DNA of 64,000 bases from Nitrospirillum amazonense (GTDB lineage Bacteria > Pseudomonadota > Alphaproteobacteria > Azospirillales > Azospirillaceae): assembly GCF_007828035.1 (NCBI RefSeq), contig NZ_VITV01000018.1, positions 21,023 to 85,022 on the forward strand, written 5' to 3'. The notes beneath the pieces are model-generated. The model saw only the letters and a program-made list of their open reading frames with translations. It did not search any database and was not told the origin of the DNA. The position numbers were made by a program, and so were the translations under genes. Positions 42,235-52,654 of this stretch are shown in pieces. The first letter of the stretch is position 1, and each line of letters opens with the position of its first letter.

Positions 42235-42762
42235 TCAGACCGCCGCTTGGCAAGCCGGGCAAAGGCCGAGGACCTCCACCGTCTGGCGCACGGCGCGGAA
42301 CCCCCGGGCGGCAGCGCCGTTGGTGATGGCGTCGGTCACGGCGGGGTCGTTCAGCTCGGCGGCGTCGCCGCAGCGCTCGCACACCAGGAACTGGCCCGCA
42401 TGGCTCTGGCCCGGCTCGGGGCAGCCGACATAGGCGTTCAGCGATTCGATGCGGTGGACCAGGCCCTGTTCCACCAGGAAGTCCAGGGCGCGATAGACGG
42501 TCAGCGGCGCCACGCGTTTGCCGTCCACCGCCATCTCTTCCAGGATGGCATAGGCGCCCCGCGGCTTATGGCTGGACCACACCAGTTCCAGCACCCGCTC
42601 GCGCAGGGTGGTCAGGCGGGCGCCGCGCGCCTCGCATAGGCTGTGCGCCCGGGTCAGGGCATCGCCGACGCAGGCCTTGTGGTCATGGGCCTTGTGATCA
42701 TGACCCTGGGACACTTCGCCACCATGGACATGCGGGCTAGGGCTTTGGGTAGCCACCGGCAT
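42235..42762 (-). CDS. zur: Fur-family zinc uptake regulator (Zur-like)
   Basis: A 175-residue Fur-family repressor. The winged helix is GARLTTLRERVLELVWSSHKPRGAYAILEEM with VAPLTVYRALDFLVEQGLVHRI. Two Cys pairs (CERCG and CPACQ) form the structural zinc site. The N-terminal 30 residues are His-rich (HVHGGEVSQGHDHKAHDHKA). ATG 42762 has AAAGG upstream; the longer frame is not coding. Its CobW neighbour makes Zur more likely than Fur or PerR. Confidence 0.88.
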   Translation of the reverse strand: MPVATQSPSPHVHGGEVSQGHDHKAHDHKACVGDALTRAHSLCEARGARLTTLRERVLELVWSSHKPRGAYAILEEMAVDGKRVAPLTVYRALDFLVEQGLVHRIESLNAYVGCPEPGQSHAGQFLVCERCGDAAELNDPAVTDAITNGAAARGFRAVRQTVEVLGLCPACQAAV

Positions 42763-42807
42763 TGTTGCTAGCCTTTCTCGAACTGCCATTTCAGGCGAAC
42801 CATAGCA

Positions 42808-42834
42808 CGGAAGGAAGGGTGTCCGGTCCTTCCG
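42808..42834. repeat. Inverted repeat between zur and the DUF6134 gene
   Basis: CGGAAGGA (42808-42815) and TCCTTCCG (42827-42834) form 8-bp perfect arms with an 11-bp loop in the divergent promoter region. It could be an operator or a leader hairpin. It does not match the AT-rich Zur consensus I know. Confidence 0.4.
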
Positions 42835-42929
42835 CGTAAACCAAATCATGTTACCGTTCGTATCGGCCCGGAGAATATGGCACCCGGCTGGGCCGAAGCC
42901 AGGGCACCACCGCATCGAAGGGAAGCGCG

Positions 42930-43790
42930 ATGCCACATGACACCCTTGCTCCGATCGTCTCCAGGCGCGCCAGCCGCGCCGGCGCGGCGTTGGCCCGTGC
43001 GGCGCTGATCGTTGGCGCCACCCTGATATGGGGTGGCCCACCGGCCCGCGCCAGCACCGTGACACCGCCCGCCGAGCGGGAGGATACCCCCGCCGCGATG
43101 CCCTCGACCCCCGGCACGACGGTGGAACGGTCGCTGGACTTCAGCGCCCATTACGGCCGCGACACGCCCCTGGGCCACCACCGTGTCACGGTGGCCAAGG
43201 CGGCCAACGGCGACACGGTCGTGGATGTGGATATCCGTTTCGAGGCCAAGCTGCTGATGATCACGGCCTACCGCTATCACCATGTCAGCCATGAGGTGTG
43301 GCATGACGGCCGTCTCGCCGCGCTGGAGAGCAGCACCGACGACAACGGCGAGAAGGACTGGGTGAAGGGCCATGCGGTGGACGACGGGTTCGCGGTCGAA
43401 AGCTCGCACGGGGCGGTGACGGCGCCGGCCGACATCATCCCCACCAGCTATTGGAACCCAGCCATACTGACGGCGTCGCGCCTGCTGGACACCATCCGGG
43501 GCGTGGTCATGGATGTGAAGGTGGAACGCCAGGGGCAGGAGATGATCCGGGCCGGCGACGCCACTGTGGCAGCCACGCACTATAGCCTGGGCTTCATCAC
43601 CAACCCGCCGCCCGCCACCAGCCGGGTGGACTTCTGGTATGACGATTCCGGCCATTGGCTGAAGCTGGCCTTCCATGCCAGGGGGCATGACGTCGCCTAT
43701 GCCCTGCAGGGGCCGCCCGACGCCGGCGCGCTGGTCGCTTCCCCCTCCGGCGCGGAAGCAGGCCCGCCCGCCCCCGAACGGCGGGACTGA
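42930..43790 (+). CDS. Secreted DUF6134-like protein
   Basis: A 286-residue protein with a signal peptide (ARAALIVGATLIWGGPPARA). The mature part matches the DUF6134-type pattern: VERSLDFSAHYGRDTPLGHHRVTV, then ITAYRYHHVSHEVW, IPTSYWNPAIL and TSRVDFWYDDSGHWLKLAF. It is likely a periplasmic beta-barrel of unknown role. The C terminus ends in a Pro/Gly-rich tail. ATG 42930. It is divergent from zur. Confidence 0.8.
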   Translation: MPHDTLAPIVSRRASRAGAALARAALIVGATLIWGGPPARASTVTPPAEREDTPAAMPSTPGTTVERSLDFSAHYGRDTPLGHHRVTVAKAANGDTVVDVDIRFEAKLLMITAYRYHHVSHEVWHDGRLAALESSTDDNGEKDWVKGHAVDDGFAVESSHGAVTAPADIIPTSYWNPAILTASRLLDTIRGVVMDVKVERQGQEMIRAGDATVAATHYSLGFITNPPPATSRVDFWYDDSGHWLKLAFHARGHDVAYALQGPPDAGALVASPSGAEAGPPAPERRD

Positions 43791-43844
43791 CCAGGGACCA
43801 AAAGCGCTTGCCCGCCCCCGCCGCCCATCGCTAAATGCCGGGCC

Positions 43845-44756
43845 ATGAGCACGGACACTGCCGCCATGGCCCCGCCCCCCGCTTCTTCCTCCACTGGCCC
43901 CTTGGCCATCGTCCGCACCCCCGCGGAGCTGCGCGCCCGCGTCGCCGCCTGGCGCAAGGAAGGCCTGCGCGTGGGCCTAGTGCCCACCATGGGCGCCCTG
44001 CACGAGGGGCATCTGACCCTGGTGAAGCGCGCGCGCGAACTGGCCGACCGCGTGGTCGCCAGCGTGTTCGTGAACCCCACCCAGTTCGGGCCCAACGAGG
44101 ACTTCAGCCGCTATCCCAGGGATGAGACCGGTGACGCCCGCCTGCTGGCCGGTGCCGGCTGCGACCTGCTGTACGCGCCGGGGGTGGTGGCCATCTATCC
44201 GCCCGGCTTCACCACCACGGTGGATGTCGGGCCGGTGGCCGTGCCGCTGGAGGGCCACTTCCGCCCCGGCCATTTCCAGGGCGTGGCCACGGTGGTGACC
44301 AAGCTGCTGTTGCAGGCCCTGCCTGACGTCGCCTGCTTCGGGCAGAAGGACTACCAGCAGCTGGCCGTCATCCGCCGCCTGGCGGCCGACTTGGACATCC
44401 CGGTGCGCATCGAGGGCGTGCCCACGGTGCGAGAACCCGACGGCCTGGCCCTGTCGTCCCGCAACCGCTATCTCTCGGCGGAGGAACGCCAGCAGGCCGT
44501 CGCCATCAGCCGTGTCCTGAACCAGTTGCGCGATACCCTGGGCGATGGCAGCCGGCCCGTGGCCCCGGCCATCACCCAGGCGACGGAAACACTGACGGCC
44601 GCCGGCTTCACCCGCATCGATTATGTGGCGGTGGTCGACGCCGGGACGCTGGCGCCGCTGGAGCGGGTGGACCGCCCCGCCCGCGCCCTGGTCGCCGCCT
44701 TCCTGGGCCGCACCCGCCTGATCGACAACCTGGCGCTGGGGCCGGACACCCCCTGA
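43845..44756 (+). CDS. panC: Pantoate-beta-alanine ligase
   Basis: A 303-residue PanC. It joins pantoate and beta-alanine using ATP. The nucleotide-binding HxGH is in MGALHEGHLTLV; VNPTQFGPNEDFSRYPR binds pantoate; CFGQKDYQQL carries the KDYQQ signature; and LSSRNRYLS is the KMSKS-like motif. About 22 residues of low complexity precede the domain. ATG 43845. panB and panE are elsewhere in the window. Confidence 0.95.
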   Translation: MSTDTAAMAPPPASSSTGPLAIVRTPAELRARVAAWRKEGLRVGLVPTMGALHEGHLTLVKRARELADRVVASVFVNPTQFGPNEDFSRYPRDETGDARLLAGAGCDLLYAPGVVAIYPPGFTTTVDVGPVAVPLEGHFRPGHFQGVATVVTKLLLQALPDVACFGQKDYQQLAVIRRLAADLDIPVRIEGVPTVREPDGLALSSRNRYLSAEERQQAVAISRVLNQLRDTLGDGSRPVAPAITQATETLTAAGFTRIDYVAVVDAGTLAPLERVDRPARALVAAFLGRTRLIDNLALGPDTP

Positions 44757-44764
44757 TCGACCCT

Positions 44765-45103
44765 TTAAGGCGACAGGCGGCTTGTGGACGTGGTGACCCA
44801 GCCCTGGTCGCGCATGCACGCCAGCACGGCGTCGTGGGCCCTGCCCACATGCCAGTCTGAGATGGGATAACCCCGGCCCGCGTCCAGGTCCGCCAGGCGC
44901 TCAGGCTCGTTGGCCGCGACGCAGGCGCGTAGGGTCTCGGGGAAATGCTGTTCCTTTTCCCGCACCAGGGCCTGTTGTTGCGCCAGCGAGGGGTGGTCGC
45001 GGGTCAGCAGGGCCATGTCCACGTTCCAGCGCCGGTCACCCGTGTAGGCGCAGGCGCCCAGCGCCAGGCATATTCCCATGATTACCAGCCGCCGCATCGC
45101 CAT
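44765..45103 (-). CDS. Small lipoprotein of unknown function
   Basis: A 112-residue protein with a lipobox leader (LVIMGICLALGACAYTG, lipid at the Cys of LGAC). The mature part holds two Cys (LRACVAAN and VLACMRDQ) that may pair. I recognise no family. It ends 8 bp from the convergent panC and starts 4 bp from the stop of the anion transporter, so it is probably co-transcribed with it. Confidence 0.7.
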   Translation of the reverse strand: MAMRRLVIMGICLALGACAYTGDRRWNVDMALLTRDHPSLAQQQALVREKEQHFPETLRACVAANEPERLADLDAGRGYPISDWHVGRAHDAVLACMRDQGWVTTSTSRLSP

Positions 45104-45107
45104 CCCC

Positions 45108-46352
45108 TCACACCGCCGCGATATAGCCCATCGCCAGCAGCCACACCGTGGCCAGCAGCAGGGATAGCACGGTCATGGGCACGCCGCAGCGGGCGTGGTC
45201 GCGGAAGCCCAGGGTCACGCCCGCCGCCGCCGCCCGCTCCACGGTGATGATGTTGGCCAGGCTGCCGGGCAGCAACAGGTTGCCGGCCAGGGTGGAGAAC
45301 AGGGCCAGGGCGTAGAGCGCGCCCTCTGGCGGGTGGGCCCACACCTTCATCAGCAGCACCACCGCCGGCACGTTGCCGATGCTGTTGCTGGCCAGGACGG
45401 AGAAGGCGCCCAGGAAGGGCAGCCGCTCCAGCGCCAGGCCAGACGCCGCCAGCTGATCCACCAGCTGGCCGGGAAGCCCGGTGTCGGCCAGGGCGCCCGT
45501 CAGGATGAACAGGCCGGCGAACAGGGCCAGCAGGTGCCAGTCGACCAGACCCAGCATGTCACGGCTGGCGAAGCGGCGGCTGACCAGCATGCAGCCGGCA
45601 ATGCCCAGCACCGCGACGTCGCGGGGAAAGGGCGTGGTGAAGGCCACCAGCAGAACCACGACCCCGATCAGCCCCTTGGACAGCTGCCAGGCCCGGGGTG
45701 CGTCCGGGGGCCCTTCCTTACGATCCACAAGGGCCTGGGCCTGGCCGTCGGACAGGTGACCCCGCCACACCCGCGCCACCACCCAATAGACGATGACCAG
45801 CGACAGGAAGGCGGGCACGCCGCAGGCGAAGAGGAAATGCCAGAAACCAAGATGGCCCAGCTGGCCGATGAGGATGTTCTGCGGGTTGCCGATGACAGTG
45901 GCGGCGGACCCGGCGTTGGCGGCCCCCGCCAGGGCGATGAGATAGGGCCGCGCGTCCAGCCCCCGCGCCCGCAGGCCCGCGCACAGCAGCGGCGTCATGG
46001 CGAAGACCACCACGTCGTTGGCCAGCAGGGCGGACAGGCCGCCCGCCACCACCACCACGGCCGCCAGCAGCGCCTCCGGCCTCCACGGCACGTTGGCCAG
46101 GCGCCAGGCGCACCAATCGTAGAAGCCCGACAGCGCGAACTGCGCCGACAGGATCATGAGCCCCAGCAGGATGAACAGGGTGGGGAAATCGATGGCCTTG
46201 ATGGCCGCCCCTTCCGTCACCGCGCCCGCCACCAGCAGGACGATGGCCCCCAGCATGGCGATGCCGGTGCGGTCCACCTTCAGCCGGGGCAGGTGGCCGA
46301 TGGCCATGCCCAAGTAGACGACGGCGAAGGTGACGAGGATCAGCAGAGTCAT
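45108..46352 (-). CDS. SLC13/ArsB-type anion transporter (CitMHS-like)
   Basis: A 414-residue permease with about 11-12 membrane helices. Landmarks are SALLANDVVVFAMTPLLC and its duplicate-type SVLASNSIGNVPAVVLLMK, with LAGAANAGSAATVIGNPQNILIG, all typical of the divalent-anion/Na+ and ArsB permease group. The SGNPQN-like loop is the substrate-site signature. Its substrate could be arsenite, citrate or another anion; no arsenic genes are near. It precedes a small lipoprotein gene. Confidence 0.87.
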   Translation of the reverse strand: MTLLILVTFAVVYLGMAIGHLPRLKVDRTGIAMLGAIVLLVAGAVTEGAAIKAIDFPTLFILLGLMILSAQFALSGFYDWCAWRLANVPWRPEALLAAVVVVAGGLSALLANDVVVFAMTPLLCAGLRARGLDARPYLIALAGAANAGSAATVIGNPQNILIGQLGHLGFWHFLFACGVPAFLSLVIVYWVVARVWRGHLSDGQAQALVDRKEGPPDAPRAWQLSKGLIGVVVLLVAFTTPFPRDVAVLGIAGCMLVSRRFASRDMLGLVDWHLLALFAGLFILTGALADTGLPGQLVDQLAASGLALERLPFLGAFSVLASNSIGNVPAVVLLMKVWAHPPEGALYALALFSTLAGNLLLPGSLANIITVERAAAAGVTLGFRDHARCGVPMTVLSLLLATVWLLAMGYIAAV

Positions 46353-46424
46353 GGGGCCCAGCGCTACAGCGCGAGCGCCCGACCGGCAAGCGGGAAATAG
46401 GCCTAGGGAATCAGATAGATGTGA

Positions 46425-47288
46425 TTAGGCCGCAGCCTCGGCGCCCTTCTTGGGCGTGGCCAGGGCCGCCATGTCCACCTGCATGCCTTCGCGCGCGGCG
46501 AAACACTGCGCCCATTCCTGCTGCGCCTCGGCCTCGATGGCCTTCATGCGGACATCGTCATGGTCGGGATCATGGTGGAACAGGCACAGGCGTCCGACGC
46601 CGGCGGCCCGGGCCAGGCGCACGCCTTCCCGCCAGGTGGAATGGCCCCAGCCCCGGCGGCCGGCGAATTCCTCATCGGTATAGGAACAGTCGTACGCCAC
46701 CAGGTCGGCGCCCTGGATCAGGCCCAGGACGTTGGCGTCCATGCGGTCGGGGTCGTGCTCGGTATCGGTGACGTAGCAGAAGCTGCGCCCGTCGTAGTCG
46801 ATGCGATAACCGGTGCCGCCGCCCGGGTGGTTCAGGCGGGCGGTGTGGACGGTGATGCCGTCGCCCAGGTCAAGGGTGTCGCCGGGGCGGAAATCCTCGA
46901 ACACCAGCGAGGCGCGCAGCTTCTGCAGCGGCACGGGGAACAGGCAGGAATCCATGGGTTTTTCCATGACGGACTGGATGCAGTGCGCACCCTGGCAGTG
47001 GCCCGCCATCACCCGCATGGAAAAGTCGGTGTTGTAGCACGGCTCAAAAAACGGGAAGCCGTTGATGTGGTCGATATGGGTATGGGTCAACAGCAACGTG
47101 ACATCGTTGATGCCGCGTGCGCGCAGGCTCTTGCCCAGCGACCGCAGGCCGGTGCCGGCATCCAGTACGAGCGTTCGGTCGCCCGCCGTCACCTCGATAC
47201 AGCTGGTGTTGCCACCATACTCAAGATGACTGGCCATCGGACAGGGGACAGTCCCGCGGACGCCCCAGAAGGTAACGGTGAAACCCAT
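46425..47288 (-). CDS. MBL-fold metallo-hydrolase
   Basis: A 287-residue metallo-beta-lactamase-fold protein. The zinc motif THTHIDHINGFPFF (HxHxDH) is clear, with the further ligands in LNHPGGGTGYRID, VTDTEHD and LFHHDPDHDD. It resembles the ribonuclease Z/phosphodiesterase-like group. The start is ATG 47288 (GFTVTFWGVRG); the longer frame upstream to 47381 is not family-like. An unknown substrate, perhaps a cyclic nucleotide or RNA. Confidence 0.85.
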   Translation of the reverse strand: MGFTVTFWGVRGTVPCPMASHLEYGGNTSCIEVTAGDRTLVLDAGTGLRSLGKSLRARGINDVTLLLTHTHIDHINGFPFFEPCYNTDFSMRVMAGHCQGAHCIQSVMEKPMDSCLFPVPLQKLRASLVFEDFRPGDTLDLGDGITVHTARLNHPGGGTGYRIDYDGRSFCYVTDTEHDPDRMDANVLGLIQGADLVAYDCSYTDEEFAGRRGWGHSTWREGVRLARAAGVGRLCLFHHDPDHDDVRMKAIEAEAQQEWAQCFAAREGMQVDMAALATPKKGAEAAA

Positions 47289-47493
47289 AAACCAAAGCCC
47301 CGAATTCCATCGCGGCCAAGCTAACCCGTCCTTGAACAGAGGTCTGTGACGTCTCGCACAGGAAGGAACGCGCTTGGACACAAGTGCACAGGGATTGTCA
47401 AGTGATGTTCGCCCCGCGAACGCACAACCACACTTTAAGGGGTACCCTATCCAGTGGGAAAGCCCCCTTGAAATTCAGACCCGCACCACCGTT

Positions 47494-48456
47494 TTACCGG
47501 CGGCGGGGACGCAGGCGATGGTCCAGCCGCTCATCATCCAGGCCGGCCGGCTCTTGATGGATGGTGACCTCCGCATTGGGAAAGGCGGCGCGCAGGGATG
47601 ATTCGATCTCGTCGGTGATGTCATGCGCCTCAGTCAGCGTCAAATGGCTGTCCAGTTCCAGGTGGAACTCGATGTGCTGGCCCAAACCGGTGGAGCGTGT
47701 GCGCAGGTCGTGCAAGCCGCGCGACGCGGGATGGGCGTTCACCAGGTCGACGACCCGGGTACGGTCGACGTCGGGCAGCTCACGGTCCATCAGCACGTCC
47801 AGCGCCGTGCGCGAGATGCCGACCGCGCCCCAGACGAGGAAGGCGGCGATGCCCAGGCCGAACAAGGGATCCCAGAAGGCTTGGCCCGTCCAGCGGCCCA
47901 GCAACAGCGAAACCATGACGGCGGCGTTCAGCAGCATGTCGCCGCTGTAGTGCAGGCTGTCGGCGCCAATGGCCAGCGAGGCCGTGCGGCGGATGACCCA
48001 GCGCTGGAACAGCACCAGCACGAAGGTAAGCACGATGGCGGCGGCCATGACCCACAGGCCCACGCTGATGTCGCCCACCGGCCGGGGTTCGAACAGCCGG
48101 CCCAGCGATTCGTATCCCAGGAACAGGGCCGATCCGACAATGAAGGCGGACTGGAAGAGGGCCGCCAGCGGTTCCGCCTTGCCATGGCCGAAACGGAAGG
48201 CGGAGTCCGGTGGCTTCAGGGCCCGGGCCACGCTGATGAGGGTGATGACGGAGGCCAGCGCGTCCACGCTGCTGTCGATCAGCGAGGACAGGATGCTGAC
48301 GGAATTGGTGGCCAGATAGGCGCCAAACTTGCCAGCGATGAGGATGGCAGCCACGGTGACGCTGGCATAGGTGGCGCCGCGGCGCCACCGTCCGTCCGCA
48401 TCGCCCTCCCCCGCACCGTCGGGCGATTCCGGTTGCACCTTGGCCGTCACATTCAT
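47494..48456 (-). CDS. Cation diffusion facilitator (CDF) family exporter
   Basis: A 320-residue metal/H+ antiporter. Six membrane helices are followed by a cytosolic metal-binding domain. The transport-site motifs are LSSLIDSSVDALAS in helix 2 and GADSLHYSGDML in helix 5. The HxxxD pattern (HYSGD) suggests Zn or Fe specificity like FieF; this is not certain. ATG 48456 overlaps the pdxH stop by 4 bp. Confidence 0.9.
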   Translation of the reverse strand: MNVTAKVQPESPDGAGEGDADGRWRRGATYASVTVAAILIAGKFGAYLATNSVSILSSLIDSSVDALASVITLISVARALKPPDSAFRFGHGKAEPLAALFQSAFIVGSALFLGYESLGRLFEPRPVGDISVGLWVMAAAIVLTFVLVLFQRWVIRRTASLAIGADSLHYSGDMLLNAAVMVSLLLGRWTGQAFWDPLFGLGIAAFLVWGAVGISRTALDVLMDRELPDVDRTRVVDLVNAHPASRGLHDLRTRSTGLGQHIEFHLELDSHLTLTEAHDITDEIESSLRAAFPNAEVTIHQEPAGLDDERLDHRLRPRRR

Positions 48457-49067
48457 GGGTAGAGGCGTTCCGTCGTCCAGCCCTTGTCCTCAGCATCCCG
48501 AGTATAGACCAGGCGGTCGTGCAGGCGGAACTCCCGATCCTGCCAGAACTCCATCCGCACCGGGGTGACGCGATAGCCGGACCAGTGCGGCGGACGGGGA
48601 ATGTCGCCCTCGCCGAAGCGCGCCGTCTCCTCCGCCACGCGACGTTCCAGGGTCGCCCGGCTGTCCAGCGGCTGTGACTGCGCCGACGCCCAGGCGCCGA
48701 TCTGGCTGCCGCGCGGCCGCACGCGGTAATAGTCGTCGGCCTCCTGAGCCGTCACCGGACTGACGCGGCCGTCCACCCGCACCTGGCGGCGCAGGCTTTT
48801 CCAGTGGAAGCACAGGCCGGCGACGGGATGCGCGGCCAGTTCGCGGCCCTTGCGGCTGAGCGTGTTGGTGTAGAAGACGAAGCCGCCGTCATCCAGGCCC
48901 TTCAGCAGCACGATGCGTACTGCCGGGATGCCATCGGCACCGATGGTGGCCAGCGACATGGCGTTAGGGTCATTGGGTTCGGTCCGCGATGCCTCGTCCA
49001 GCCAGGATTGGAACAGCGCGTAAGGATCGGGTGCGACAACAAAATCCATGGTGGTAATCCGTGTCAT
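48453..49067 (-). CDS. pdxH: Pyridoxamine 5'-phosphate oxidase
   Basis: A 204-residue FMN enzyme that oxidises PNP or PMP to pyridoxal 5'-phosphate. Landmarks are AMSLATIGADGIPAVRIVLLKGLDDGGFVFYTN, RQVRVDG, RPRGSQIGAWAS and the C-terminal DRLVY and ERLYP that bind phosphate and FMN. ATG 49067 is used; 49049 is an alternative. The 4-bp overlap with the CDF gene shows a transcriptional unit. Confidence 0.94.
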   Translation of the reverse strand: MTRITTMDFVVAPDPYALFQSWLDEASRTEPNDPNAMSLATIGADGIPAVRIVLLKGLDDGGFVFYTNTLSRKGRELAAHPVAGLCFHWKSLRRQVRVDGRVSPVTAQEADDYYRVRPRGSQIGAWASAQSQPLDSRATLERRVAEETARFGEGDIPRPPHWSGYRVTPVRMEFWQDREFRLHDRLVYTRDAEDKGWTTERLYP

Positions 49068-49306
49068 AGATATGCCGGAATTGCCGCCTACCATACGCCA
49101 CACTACATCCTTGTCCACGCAGGACGCCGCATGGACGACCCGCACGCCGTCCTGTGATTTAGGGTTGGTTGATTGCCCCAGGTCATTGGCGGACGCCCTG
49201 ATAAGGGGTAGACGCGGGTATGGTCAGGGGATGCGGGACCGGATTTGCGCAAAGCCAGGCCGCCAGGAAGGCGCGGCCGCAGGAGAGGAAAGAAGGACTA
49301 AGAATC

Positions 49307-49780
49307 ATGAAGAAAGTCATCATCGCGTTGATGGCGTCCAGCGTCCTGTTGAGCGCCTGCGACACCACCGGGGGCAAGAACCAGACCGTGGGCATGCTGG
49401 GCGGTGCGGCCGCCGGCGGCCTGATCGGTTCGCAGTTCGGCCACGGCGGCGGCAAGCTGGCCCTGACCGGCCTGGGCGTCCTGCTGGGCGGCCTGGCGGG
49501 CAGCTCCATCGGCAAGCGCATGGACGATGCCGACCGCGCCGCCATGGAACGCAACACGCAGATGGCTTACAGCGCCCCCGTGGGCCAGCCCATCGTGTGG
49601 AACAACCCCAACAACGACCACCAGGTCATCGTGACGCCAGTGCGCGACGGCACCCGCGGCGACGGCGCCTATTGCCGCGAATTCCAGCAGACCATCGTGG
49701 TCGGCGGGGAGAAGCAGCAGGGCTACGGCACCGCCTGCCGGCAGCCGGACGGCAGCTGGAAGATCGTCAGCGAGAACTGA
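49307..49780 (+). CDS. Glycine-zipper surface-antigen-like lipoprotein (17-kDa type)
   Basis: A 157-residue lipoprotein (lipobox LLSAC). After the Cys comes a glycine-zipper membrane segment GMLGGAAAGGLIGSQFGHGGGKLALTGLGVLLGGLAGSS, a pair of Gly-rich helices as in rickettsial 17-kDa and RT0821-like antigens. The C-terminal domain has CREFQQTIVVGGEKQQGYGTAC, with two Cys and a beta-rich fold. AGGAGAGG precedes ATG 49307. An outer-membrane structural role is likely. Confidence 0.85.
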   Translation: MKKVIIALMASSVLLSACDTTGGKNQTVGMLGGAAAGGLIGSQFGHGGGKLALTGLGVLLGGLAGSSIGKRMDDADRAAMERNTQMAYSAPVGQPIVWNNPNNDHQVIVTPVRDGTRGDGAYCREFQQTIVVGGEKQQGYGTACRQPDGSWKIVSEN

Positions 49781-49809
49781 TCCTGCCGCCCTTTGCGGGC
49801 CTTGACGCG

Positions 49810-49843
49810 AACCCCTGGCCGCGATCGCGCGGCCAGGGGTTTG
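49810..49843 (+). terminator. Intrinsic terminator after the glycine-zipper lipoprotein
   Basis: AACCCCTGGCCGCG (49810-49823) and its complement (to 49842) form a near-perfect 14-bp stem with ATCG as loop, followed by TTTGTG. Confidence 0.82.
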
Positions 49844-49947
49844 TGCATGGGCTGCCCCGATCCCCAAAATAGCCGGTCCCCGCATGCTTGAAGCCGCGCG
49901 CGCGTTGCGCATATTGTGGGGGCAGACCGGCAATAGATAGTGCGACC

Positions 49948-50841
49948 ATGCGCGATCCCTACCAAATCCTTGGCGTCGGCCGCAGCGCCAGCGCTGAGGA
50001 CATCAAGCAGGCGTATCGCCGCCTCGCCAAGCAGTACCACCCCGACCTGAACCCGGGCCGGGCCGATATCGAGCTGAAGTTCAAGGAAGCCAACGGCGCC
50101 TACAGCCTGTTGTCCGACCCGGACAAGCGCGCCCGCTATGACCGGGGCGAGATCGACGCCAGCGGCGCCGAGCGGCCGGACCGTTCCTTCCGCCGCGCCT
50201 ATGCCGGCGCCGGGCGCTCGGGCGACTTCGATTATGAGGACGATCCCTTCGCCGATATCTTCGGCGCCGCCCGCAAGCGCGGCGGCAGCGGTGTCAAGGC
50301 GCGCGGCAGCGATGTGGCCTATTCCGTCACCGTGCCGTTCACCGAGGCCTGCCTGGGCGCCAAGCGGCGCCTGAGCCTGTCCACGGGCAAGAGCATCGAC
50401 ATCAACATCCCCCCCGGCACGCAGGACCAACAGAAGCTGCGCCTGAAGGGCCAGGGCCTGGCGGGGCTGGGCGGCGCCGGGGCCGGCGACGCCATTGTCG
50501 AGGTGCACGTCACGCCCCACCCCTACTTCGTGCGGCGGGAGGACGACATCCACCTGGACGTGCCCATCACCCTGCAGGAAGCGCTGCTGGGCGCCACCAT
50601 CAAGGTGCCGACCCTGGATGGTGCCGTGCAGGTCAAGGTGCCCAAGCCTGCCAATTCCGGCACCACCCTGCGCCTGAAGGGCAAGGGTGTCGCCAATCCG
50701 GAGCGCGGCACCCAGGGCGATCAGTATGTGAAGCTGACCGTGGTCCTGCCCGAGCGGCCGGATGCCGAACTTCAGGCCTTCATCGAGAAGTGGGGCAAGA
50801 CCCATGAGTACGATGTGCGGCGCAAGGCCGGCCTGATCTGA
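49948..50841 (+). CDS. DnaJ C-terminal-domain co-chaperone (CbpA-like)
   Basis: A 297-residue J-domain protein. The J domain (1-67) has HPD at 31-33. The C-terminal substrate-binding beta domains follow, without the Cys-rich zinc domain, so this is a type II/CbpA-like co-chaperone of DnaK. A Gly/Ser/Arg-rich linker separates them. The C-terminal repeat DIHLDVPITLQEALLGATIKVPTLDG is characteristic. ATG 49948. Confidence 0.92.
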   Translation: MRDPYQILGVGRSASAEDIKQAYRRLAKQYHPDLNPGRADIELKFKEANGAYSLLSDPDKRARYDRGEIDASGAERPDRSFRRAYAGAGRSGDFDYEDDPFADIFGAARKRGGSGVKARGSDVAYSVTVPFTEACLGAKRRLSLSTGKSIDINIPPGTQDQQKLRLKGQGLAGLGGAGAGDAIVEVHVTPHPYFVRREDDIHLDVPITLQEALLGATIKVPTLDGAVQVKVPKPANSGTTLRLKGKGVANPERGTQGDQYVKLTVVLPERPDAELQAFIEKWGKTHEYDVRRKAGLI

Positions 50842-50864
50842 GGCCGGCGCCTGGGGGAACAGCG

Positions 50865-50897
50865 AAAAGGGCGGGGCCTCGCGGCGCCCGCCTTTTT
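50865..50897 (+). terminator. Intrinsic terminator after the DnaJ-like gene
   Basis: AAAGGGCGGGGC pairs with GGCGCCCGCCTTT with a few imperfect bases, ending in TTTTTC. It separates the gene from the convergent aldo/keto reductase. Confidence 0.7.
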
Positions 50898-50906
50898 CAT
50901 GTCACC

Positions 50907-52618
<1,712 letters not shown>

Positions 52619-52654
52619 GTCGGCCTCCTGTCTGGTGGAAAGACGTGTAGGGAC

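Noticed and set aside
42763..42929. Zur operator ahead of zur
   Set aside because: Only a half-site-like ATGTTAC near 42848 is visible. I could not find a convincing palindrome, so no operator is annotated.
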